Below, one piece after another: positions 11,830 through 61,685 of a DNA stretch of 64,000 bases (positions are counted from its first letter, which is position 1; every line of letters starts with the position of its first letter). The position numbers and the translations under genes are program-made. The DNA comes from Periplaneta americana (taxonomy: Eukaryota > Arthropoda > Insecta > Blattodea > Blattidae). The DNA is taken from the NCBI RefSeq assembly GCF_040183065.1, contig NC_091120.1, positions 176,478,988-176,542,987 of the forward strand. The letters are read 5' to 3'. The notes below the pieces were generated by a model. It had not been told where the DNA came from. It saw only the letters and a program-made list of their open reading frames with translations, and ran no database searches.

Positions 11830-13900
11830 ATTCTCTATTATTAGGATCACAGCGAGGATTATAAATGTTGGAAGATAAGTTATGTTCCTTAAAATTTTGT
11901 TGGGACGTTCTGACAACATTAAACTGTTTTTGTTTGTTTTCAAACAGCAACGTTATGTACAGTTCTTTAGACATAGGTTAGTCTATGATAGTACCTGTTT
12001 CAGTAAAGAAATTTGGGTTCACAGCGAGGATTTAAATGGTGGAAGATAATTTATGTTCCTTAAGATTTTGTTGGGACGTTCTGACAACATTAAATTGTTT
12101 TTGTTTGTTTTCAAACAGCAACGTTATATACAGTTCTTTAGACATAGGTTAGTCTATAATAGTACCTGTTTCAGTAAAGAAATTTGGGATCACAGCGAGG
12201 ATCACAATGGTGGAAGATTTTGTTGGGACATTCTGACAACATTAAATTGTTTTTGTTTGTTTTCAAACAGCAACGTTATATACATTTCTTTAGACATAGG
12301 TTAGTCTATGATAGTATCTGTTTCAGTAAGGAAATTTGGGATCACAGCGAGGATTAGAATGGTGGAAGATAAGTTATGTTCCTTAAGATTTAGTTGGGAC
12401 GTTCTGACAACATTAAATTGTTTTTGTTTGTTTTCAAACAGCAACGTTATATACAGTTCTTTAGACATAGGTTAGTCTATGGTAGTACCTATTTCAGTAA
12501 GGAAATTTTGGATCACAGCGAGGATTAGAATAGTGGAAGATAAGTTATGTTCCTTAAGATTTAGTTGGGACGTTCCGACAACATTAAATTGTTTTTGTTT
12601 GTTTTCAAACAGCAACGTTATATACAGTTCTTTAGACATAGGTTAGTCTATGATAGTACCTGTTTCAGTAAGGAAATTTGGGATCACAGCGAGGATTAGA
12701 ATAGTGGAAGATAAGTTATGTTCCTTAAGATTTAGTTGACAACATTAAATTGTTTTTGTTTGTTTTCAAACAGCAACGTTATATACAGTTCTTTAGACAT
12801 AGGTTAGTCTATGATAGTATCTGTTTCAGTAAGGAAATTTGGGATCACAGCGAGGATTAGAATAGTGGAAGATAAGTTATGTTCCTTAAGATTTAGTTGA
12901 CAACATTAAATTGTTTTTGTTTGTTTTCAAACAGCAACGTTATATACAGTTCTTTAGACATAGGTTAGTCTATGGTAGTACCTATTTCAGTAAGGAAATT
13001 TGGGATCACAGCGAGGATTAGAATGGTGGAAGATAAGTTATGTTCCTTAATATTTTGTTGGAACGTTCTGACAACATTCATTTTTTTTAAACAACAATGT
13101 TATATACAGTTCTTTAGACATAGGTTAGAATATGATAATACCTGTTTCAGTAAGGAAATTTGGGATCACAGCGAGGATTTAAATGATGGAAGATAATTCA
13201 TGTTTCTTAAGATTTTGTTGAAACGTTCTGACAACATTATTATTTTTTTAAACAACAACGTTATATACAGTTCTTTAGACATAGGTTAGTCTATGGTAGT
13301 ACCTGTTTCAGTAAGGAAATTTGGGATCACAGCGAGGATTTAAATGGTGGAAGATATTTTATGTTCCTTAAGATTATGTTAGGACGCTCTGACATCATTA
13401 AATTGTTTTTGTTTGTTTGAAACAACAACGTTATATACAGTTCCTTAATCTATTATAGTATTTCAGGAAGGAAATTTGGGAGCGCAGCGAAGGTTTGAAT
13501 GACGGAAAATAATCCAGATTTCTTAAGATTTTATTGTGGCATTTGTCTGTTCCGATAACATTAAAACAATTTCTATATGCTTTCAAATAGCAACGTTAAG
13601 TATAGTTCTTTGAACATTAACTATTTGAGTAAGGCAATTTGAAAACACATCGATTGTCTTGAATCATGAGAGATAATAAATATAAGTTCTTTAAAGCTTT
13701 TATTGTCACATTTGTCTGTTATGATAACATTAAAATTGTTTCTCTATGCTTTCAAACAGTAATGTTATGTGAAGTTCTTTAATAAATCAGGTATTTGAGT
13801 ATGGTAAGTTGAAAACTCAGCGAGTATCTTAAAAAATGGAAGGTTATATAAGTTCTTTTAGATAATATTGGTACATTTATCTGTTCTGATAAAGTAGCAT
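11830..13900. repeat. Tandem array, units of about 152-172 bp
   Basis: The marker CACAGCGAGG recurs near 11848, 12020, 12191, 12343, 12513, 12685, 12846, 13007, 13167 and 13328, with decayed copies to about 13900. Each unit also has TTTGTTTGTTTTCAAACAGC and TTCTTTAGACATAGGTTAG. Units at the right are most diverged. The array ends about 140 bp from the lipase stop codon. Confidence 0.9.
13699..13704 (-). terminator. Candidate poly(A) signal of the lipase gene
   Basis: This is the first AATAAA I find on the minus strand after the stop codon, about 340 nt downstream. It lies inside a decayed unit of the tandem array, so the 3' UTR would end in repeat DNA. A nearer variant signal cannot be excluded. 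Confidence 0.35.
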
Positions 13901-14040
13901 TACAAGATTCAGATAAATTCTATTTCTTTTAAGTCTGTGAATGTTTTCATAGTTCCGCAGTGAAAGATATCGAGAGTTTCATTAATTCTTCACTGTGATG
14001 AGCTCGTAGTTTGGTCCTAAGTTGTGTTATTCGCTTAGTC

Positions 14041-54587
<40,547 letters not shown>

Positions 54588-54636
54588 TGTGTGATACGCT
54601 TGCTTCTACGACTCGATCCCCGTACGTTACGATGAG

Positions 54637-54644
54637 TTTATATA
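54637..54644 (-). promoter_or_regulatory. TATA box of the lipase gene
   Basis: TATATAAA reads on the minus strand 50 bp upstream of the ATG. A start of transcription about 30 bp downstream (near 54613) would leave a 5' leader of about 25 nt in the same exon. This fits an inducible, tissue-specific digestive gene; the start site itself is inferred. Confidence 0.65.
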
Positions 54645-54649
54645 GGCAA

Positions 54650-55090
54650 TGCAGTGACGTTCTAGACGTGTTTCTCAAGCAAAAGAAAAACTTCAAGTGC
54701 TTCTGTGAGATAAGCCCAGATAAACGCCTCGTGCCTTCTGCAGGTGCAGAAGAAGCGATTCCATATTCAAGCTTAACTGAAATTCTCATTCAAATGATGA
54801 TTCTCGTTTTAATAATGATGAATTGGTGATAGTAATAATTAGACTTCGTGGAATTGCCACGAGAATCGTAAGGTTTACTACGCACGCGGTATAGACTGTA
54901 TGAGAAGGAGGCGTGCAACGGATGCAGTATGCCTCTGATGTAAACACTGAGCAGTATACTGCGGTTACAATAAAACCTGTATCCTGCATTCAAGAAATAT
55001 AATGAATGATCATTGAAGTAGCAAATGTCTAAACATGTAAATACACAATTATTTTGTAGTGAGATATATTAACTCTTAAAATTTAATGTA
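54650..55090. other. Upstream flank of the lipase gene, nothing recognised
   Basis: About 440 bp beyond the TATA box without coding frames or repeats I recognise. Any proximal enhancer would lie here. Confidence 0.35.
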
Positions 55091-55790
55091 ATATACTCAC
55101 ATCATCCTTGAATATGTGCATTGCAGTGAAGAGTTACGTACATTTTGAGCGACTGCAAAGTAACCTTCTCCGATGGTCACTTCAACAGTTTTTATTTTGG
55201 GAAAATGTACGTTCAACATCACACGATGTAATAGGTGCATTATTTGAAGAACGGGAAGTCATTACTTTTTAGTACATCAACTTCAGACGTCTTGTCGTGA
55301 TATGATAGTACATCATTTATAGTACGAAGTTGTGAATAGGCAGAATTTTTAGCAATAATGTTTCTCAACTTACATTTCACTTTTTCTGAAATTAGTGAAT
55401 TGTTATTTTGGATGACGGTTTGTGATACTTTATCCACTATATTTAGGGCTTTTGAGAGTTGTAGTTTAGACAATTCTAACAGGGTGATGCTTTTGGACAC
55501 GATTTTAAAATTAGAATCAATGAACAGAATATCTTCCAATAGCTGTTCAGAAGGCAATGATTTTTACAACTGCAACAGCGGAAATGTCTGTGCTATCTAA
55601 TGCATCAATTACCTCCATTATTTTGCCGTAATATTCTGAATAATAATTAACAGCATCCAACCACGTTTTTCAACGGGTCAAGACTGGCTGCGGGGGTAAG
55701 GGTATTCCAGGGGCAATTGTTTGGAACAGCAACACTCTCATTGTAGTATGTTTGATTTAATTCTTGTCTGCACTGAACAAATGTTAAGCT
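55090..55790 (-). pseudogene. hAT transposase pseudogene (CGBP1-like group)
   Basis: The minus strand carries IPLPPQPVLTR, KTWLDAVNYYSEYYGKIMEV, ALDSTDIS, an open 105-aa piece (55557-55240) and the CDVERTFSQNKN dimerisation motif with a stop inside. The order matches residues 298-480 of the intact transposase at 29380-30864. Frameshifts and stops are present. Confidence 0.75.
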
Positions 55791-56267
55791 TTGACTATTC
55801 CAACCACAGTAATGCAAAAACATGTGCTTACATAGGTATACATTAGCTGTAGCTGCTCTATCTATTTGGATCGGTCACAACTCTTAACATGAACTGCTTA
55901 TACTACGAGACCGGGCGGTCGCTCACCTCCTCTATACTACCGTATATCGGCAACCTGATAGCATGCTGCGTGTGGCAATTCAACGAAGTCTAGTAATAAT
56001 AATGCAGGACGAGTCAATGCCTCTGTGACAAATCATGAGGAGTGATAGATCTCCCAGTGAGGAACACTTTTCTTAAAACAACCCATGTTCTCATACGCGT
56101 CATTTAGGAGCTATGTGCCATCGAAGAAAAGACAGGTTTTAGTGACATTCACAATTGAAGAGGTCGATTTCAAATTGGCCTAAAACCAAATGACAAGTTA
56201 TGAGGAAAATGACAAAAATTGATAAAATAAATTTCACGCCGTCAGTTCCGTTTGAAAAGACATAAAT

Positions 56268-57480
56268 CAGGGCTGGGCACATTACGTGATTCTGAGAAAT
56301 GAGCGCTGTGTGCTTTAAAGAGCGGGTCTTGCGAGCGCTGTGACGTATGCATACTGTACGTCATTCAGTGACGGTGCAGTGGTGACTCTGCAGTATGATG
56401 GCGAACTATGAAGACGGAGCTTCCGCTCATACATTGAATCGGCCAGCTACTCCCAGTGCTTTTAATGTATCATGGGAGGAGGAGTTCTTTTTCGTAGAGA
56501 GCAGTGGATTAGCAAAGTGTTTAATTTGTCATAAAACACTCCAACTGATTAAGAAGTTCAATATCGAACGGCATTATTCTTTACAACATGCTACTGAATA
56601 TCACAAATATGTTGGTAATGAACGCCATAAATTAATGCAACAACTTAAAGGAAATGTTTCTCAGGTACATTATATTAGAGAATCTATTTGATATTTATAA
56701 TGCATTATAAGTTATTACACATTTAGTAATATATAATTTTAAATTATACAAGTATTATGTTATATCATAGTATAATATATTGCACTTCATGATATAATCA
56801 TATATTTTATTATATTATATTATATTATATTATATTATATTATATTATATTATATTATATTATATTATAGAAAATTGCAGACTCCAACAACCATACGTAC
56901 CTTCGTGTTACGAAATGACTTTAAATTTAGCTGCTGGTAACAATAGAAGAGTTAAAATAAAACTGAAGAGTGTCCTTGAAAAAATTCTGCATATTCTGAA
57001 CTCTGTGAAGTCCAATATGAACTAAATAGTGAACATTTTTTTTTATTTTAGTAGGTTATTTTTCGACGCTTTATCAACATCTCAGGTTATTTAGCGTCTG
57101 AATGAGATGAAGGTGATAATGCCGGTGAAATGAGTCCGGGGTCCAATACCGCATGTTACCCAGCATTTGCTCATATTGGGTTGAGGGAAAACCCCGGGAA
57201 AAACCTCAACCAGATAACTTGCCCCGACCGGGAATCAAACCCGGGCCACCTGGTTTCGCGGCTAGACGCTCTAACCGTTACTCCACAGGTGTGGACAATA
57301 GTGAACAGGCATAACATTATAATAAATAAGAACTATTTCAAATTCGTACCAATAACATCGTGTGATGTCGAAGAAACTTGTTCTTGTTTGAGTGACAATC
57401 GAAACAGGTTTAGCCTATATTTAACTATTTACTGATGTATACAGTTGTACATTGAGGTCATAAAGTGGACGTAGCCCTCA
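56268..57480 (+). pseudogene. hAT element with BED finger and C-terminal motif, split by a SINE
   Basis: It starts CAGGGCTGGGCACATTACG. The frame 56395-56691 encodes FNVSWEEEFFFVESSG, KCLICHKTLQLIKKFNIERH, a zinc-finger N terminus. Beyond the SINE, FKFVPITSCDVEETCSCLSD (57340-57400) is the hAT dimerisation motif. The catalytic core is deleted. A (TATAT)n run lies at 56802-56869. The right end is not defined. Confidence 0.7.
57036..57296 (-). mobile_element. tRNA-derived SINE, copy 1, with 11-bp target duplication
   Basis: The minus-strand head has a pol III A box around GTGGAGTAACGGTTAGAGCG and B box GGTTTGATTCC. The body holds GGGGTTTTCCCTCAACCC and the 3' end is A-rich. AATAGTGAACA repeats at 57025-57035 and 57297-57307. 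It resembles tRNA-derived SINEs known from termites and cockroaches. Confidence 0.85.
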
Positions 57481-57506
57481 TGTATTACGAAACTACGATA
57501 GTTATG

Positions 57507-57507
57507 G

Positions 57508-57588
<81 letters not shown>

Positions 57589-57672
57589 CGGTTGGATTGA
57601 TTGATTGGTTGGTTGGTTGGTTGATTGATTGATTAATTGATTGATTGGTTGGTTGATTGATTGATTGATTGA
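57507..57672. repeat. (TTGA)n microsatellite
   Basis: About 40 TTGA units with GGTT variants in the right half. Confidence 0.9.
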
Positions 57673-57689
57673 TATGTACTTGATAGTTT

Positions 57690-58272
57690 AACTATCCAAG
57701 GCATCGGTATGAAGATCTCCATTTTCATAGCACAGCTGAATTCTGCGCCATGTCCTGGCAAATGTTTTGCAGAGATACTCAAGGGTCACTTCATTGAAGG
57801 CATCTTCCACAGCCGCTCATAATTGTGCCGTTGTGTTATAGCGGTGATTTAGCACTTTGTCCTTGATGAACCCTCAAACAAAGAGCATTATCAGGTGTTG
57901 TGAGGTCGGGGCTTGGTGGAGGCCAGGCAAAATGAGCTTCATCATCTGCAGACCTCTTCCAATCCACCGGTTGGGAAAAGTCGTATTCAGATAACGGAAC
58001 CTTGGAGGAAGAAGAAGAAGAAGAAGAAGAAGAAGAAGAAGAAAAGGGCGTTGTTGTCGGCCTTCTACTTCTGAAACGGTCTTTCACACTACCCGTTGTG
58101 AATGCACGCTTTTCCCATCCCAACATTGTTGCTCTTATTGGCGTCCCACACCAAAACGGTCACGAAATTTCATCTTCATTGTTTCCACGTTGTCGCCGAT
58201 ATGATGTCTTTCATGAAGCCAAACCGCTGTTACTAATCTGTGTTCGATGGTAAACGGACTCTGGTCAGCCAT
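57690..58272 (-). pseudogene. DUF4817/mariner-like transposase pseudogene
   Basis: The minus strand begins MADQSPFTIEHRLVTAVWL (ATG at 58272-58270), then EKRAFTTGSVKDRFRSRRPT, a (TTC)n run, then AWPPPSPDLTTPDNAL, GFIKDKV and ARTWRRIQLCYENG. This is the start, DNA-binding tail and C terminus of a mariner-type transposase. The catalytic core between them is missing, replaced by the triplet repeat. Confidence 0.75.
58006..58046. repeat. (GAA)n microsatellite inside a transposase pseudogene
   Basis: About 13 triplets at the deletion point of the transposase frame. Confidence 0.85.
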
Positions 58273-58314
58273 GTTTGTTTATAACCGCACGGTTTAACAT
58301 AGTAGCATGGTATG

Positions 58315-58575
58315 ATTCCATACCTGTGGAATAACGGTTAGCGCGTCTGACCGCGAAACCAGCTGGCCTAGGTTCGATTCCCGGTCGGGGCAAATTACTT
58401 GTTTGAGCTTTTCTCCGGGGTTTTCCCTGAACCCAATATGAGCAAATGTTGAGTAACTTTCGGTGTTGGGCCCCGGACTCATTTTACCGGCATTATCAGT
58501 TTCATCTCATTCAGACGCTAAATAATCTAAGATGTTGATAAAGCGTCGTACAATAACCTACTAAAATAAAAAAAA
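58315..58575 (+). mobile_element. tRNA-derived SINE, copy 2
   Basis: Same family as the minus-strand copy: head CCTGTGGAATAACGGTTAGC, perfect B box GGTTCGATTCC (58371-58381), body GGGGTTTTCCCTGAACCC and an A-rich 3' end. Target duplication not clear. Confidence 0.8.
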
Positions 58576-58619
58576 TTAATTATAGGGTACCGAGCAATAT
58601 TTTAATTCCAGCATAGCAG

Positions 58620-58995
58620 TGCTCTGTAGAAGTCCCTGTATTCCCTGAGTTATCAACTTTCGTATCCCTGAGTCGCAGAAGTCTGCCGCCTGGGATCGGT
58701 ATCAGTGTGTGACAGCGGTCTGCACCTCTCTGTTGATTCCATGGTATGACAAATTAATGTTTCATTTCCGCTGGGAAATGTGTTGAAAAAAGCTCAACAA
58801 TTGCTGTATATGATGCAATAAATTTTTCCAATGAAATTATGTTTTCTTTCTGTAAGCGATTCCAGGCCACGGAAACTTATTTCTTTACGGCCCTCGTAAT
58901 TGCGCTCGAGTGGCCAAAATTTGTACAAGCACTGACATTATTAACATATCGGAAGAAAAAAATAACTTTTATCTCTGCTCCCATAAGAATGTTTG
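58620..58995 (+). mobile_element. mariner-like MITE fragment, relative of 50589-51176
   Basis: CTCGAGTGGCCAAAATTTGTA and the AAGAATGTTTGCT end match the right arm of that element; the left arm is missing. Confidence 0.6.
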
Positions 58996-59179
58996 CTTGT
59001 GAGAACACTCCAAGACATTGTCTCCAAAAGTTGTGCATGGTGTCAAAAAGGAAATGGCGTTTGTTGAACAAGAGAACAACGGACATATTCTCATTTTGTA
59101 AAAACCAGTCCCTATTATTTACACAAAACAGTGGTGTTCATTTTCTTTTTACCTCAAATTTTACTATAATTAGTGACTT

Positions 59180-59415
59180 TCGAATTATTTATTTATTTAT
59201 TTATTTATGTATATGTATTTATTTATTTTTATTTATTTTATTTTATTTCTATTTATTTTATTTAGGCTATGTTGTTTTTATTTATTTATTTTAATTAATT
59301 AATTATGTAATTAATTAATTATTTAATTATTTATTTTTTATTTATTCAATTATTTATTCATTTATTTATTTAATTATTTATTTATTCATTTATTTATTCA
59401 TTTATTCATTCTTTA
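59180..59415. repeat. (TTTA)n-rich low-complexity tract
   Basis: Imperfect TTTA/TTAA repeats. Nothing coding. Confidence 0.85.
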
Positions 59416-59622
59416 AAAAACAAAGTAAAGCCACACAAAAATATACACAGGTTGCACTCACACAAACTTTAGATGAGTGATTAAGTATCATGATTAATTA
59501 TATCCTAACTAATTAACGAACATACATAAGAAACTTGCCATTTTAATCTAGAGTAAAGAGCACAAATCAGCATTTCTAGCAATACCTGAAAATCATTAAA
59601 TAAGACAAAATTTTCCAATTCT

Positions 59623-59730
59623 TCTGCCCCGAACTCTTCTCCCGTTCACCATTCCTTCCAGTGCGTCCTTCAGTAGGCAGTTTCTTTTCAGCCAGTGACC
59701 AAACCAATTCCTTTTTATTTTCCTAATCAA
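59623..59730 (-). mobile_element. RTE-like retroposon fragment
   Basis: The reverse strand matches the LRRNCLLKD segment of the element at 4150-4356. About 100 bp survive. Confidence 0.5.
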
Positions 59731-59804
59731 TGTACGAATAACATTTGTTATTAAATTAAAATTATGTTGAATAATTCGTTAAAATTTTACATTTACTATG
59801 GCTA

Positions 59805-59988
59805 GGTCATTCGTTATCTCGTGAAACCAAATGCATTCGTGCGCCGTAGCTCATAGTAAGAACTTTATGGTGTGGGTTTAAGCGAGTTAGCTAGCTTGCA
59901 AGTCGAAGCGTAGCGAAGGAGGGAAGCTTCTCAGTACACTTTTCCTTCCCCTCACGCGCAGGCAGGTTTCACGAGATGCCGAATGGCC
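59805..59988. mobile_element. TA-flanked MITE, 184 bp
   Basis: GGTCATTCGTTATCTCGTG and the reverse complement of the right end GGCCATTCGGCATCTCGTG are inverted repeats, with TA directly outside both. Confidence 0.7.
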
Positions 59989-59990
59989 TA

Positions 59991-61000
59991 TGCACATATC
60001 AGTAGCCTGAACGGAACAGCGCGGGTCTTAGCGTGACGTAGCGTGCTTAGATGACGTCACCGGGTAACCACATTTCTCAAATGTCAACCGCATAAATGTT
60101 TCGCTTAAAATTATAATTTGGAATTGTCGTCAATTAAAACTAAAATTATGGCCTTCAAGGGTTACCTGTCAGTGAGAAGCAAGGTTTTCATCGGAAAGTT
60201 CATACTGGAACAGGTTAATTCATTTACATGTTTGGGATTCACCTTAACATAACCTAGAAGTGTGTGACATATGCATGAGTTTTGCTATTACCAAATTATT
60301 ATTCTTTTTATTATGGATTGTTTTTAAGATTTCAAGATTTAAAAAATTAAATTGACTGTTTTGTGGCTTATTGATCTCGTTTCATTCATTTTCTGAGATA
60401 CTGTAATTTGTATAAAAATATGTTTAATTAAAAAATATGACTCACCTATTTTATCATTTCAGGCGTAATACAACTTCCATTATATTTTAATATGTAGCTA
60501 TATTTTGATGATTACGTAGGCAATTGTCAGATATGATAGCAATTTTTCTGTAACGCGACACTGGACTTTCAACGGGGACGAAGAACGAAAGTGCATTTTT
60601 CACTAAATTCAAGTGGAACATAATGCATGATAAATTACACTAGTCTGCAACATTTTTTGTGCCGACAAACAGAATGCTGATTATTACCAAGTCTGATGCG
60701 CTGATTACGAATATGTAATCAGATTTTGCCCATCACGTCAGGTTTCTGAGCACTGCAACAATATTATATTTTATGAATAGCCACAAATACAGTGCGGGCG
60801 GGAAGTAACTAGATATTATTAATTGGCTGTAGAATTTTTAATATCGATGGAACCATAATGAAAATTGTGTGCATATATAAATCATTTAATAGAATTTGAA
60901 CTTTTGTTCGTCCGTAGTATAGATGATGGCCGTGAGGGGCAGTTCGGGCAACAATAGCAAAGATGGTCGATCACCTATGTGTTCGCGAGAGTGCGCAGAT
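59991..61000. other. No gene recognised
   Basis: Short frames only; no terminal repeats seen. Confidence 0.3.
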
Positions 61001-61022
61001 TGCTGCTCGCTAAGGACTTCCG

Positions 61023-61208
61023 TTGTTTTCGTTCGAGATGGTGCCAAATGGAGAAAGGAAGGAATGCCATAATCCGTCCAGAGACGATAAAGAATTGGAA
61101 TCACGGATTCGGGGCATTATCACCAATGCCCCACGCAACTTCCTCCAGAAGACTGTGGATTCCATTACCGGCCGCTTGAGGACATTGGTGGAAGCCACAG
61201 GTGCCTAA
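61023..61208 (+). pseudogene. Possible mariner-like transposase C-terminal fragment
   Basis: The 61-aa frame has DDKELESRIRGIITNAP, then LQKTVDSITGRLRTLVEATG, resembling the last helix region of mariner-type transposases. No catalytic motif is left. The next 470 bp show nothing. Confidence 0.4.
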
Positions 61209-61685
61209 GTTTAATTTTGATATATGCATACGTATTCCCATTTAGCAAGGTACACATGAAATAAATTTCAATAATTTAATGTTGTAAATATAGAATTTAT
61301 ACACATTTTTCAATACCTAGTATATATGTAGCAGCGCTTCTTTGGTTTCTATCCATTATGCCAAGTCCCTCTTCACTTGACACATCTGAATCATGGTTTG
61401 TTGATACTTGAAAGATAAGATAGACTTATAGGGTACCTGGTAATGAAAACAGAGACAGTCTGTACTTTGTTTAGTTCGAGTGTAGAGGTTTTGTTAGTAG
61501 TGTGAGCTGTTCTGTGTGAAATGAAATGAAGAAACAAAGGCGTAGTTTTAAAAACTTTCCGAACCAATGATATGGTGTGAGCAAAAAAAACCACTAAGAT
61601 GATTGTTATTTCTGCTTAATCAATGTTACTGGATTTTCTTAAAAAAATAAGAGACTCATTCAGTATCCTAATCTCCCGTCAGCTA

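Noticed and set aside
12053-13196. Short frames in the 152-172 bp array
   Set aside because: They repeat with the array and change phase from unit to unit.
57036-58575. Candidate tRNA genes from A and B box matches
   Set aside because: Boxes lie in SINE heads; the flanks do not fold as a cloverleaf and the bodies continue as SINE sequence.
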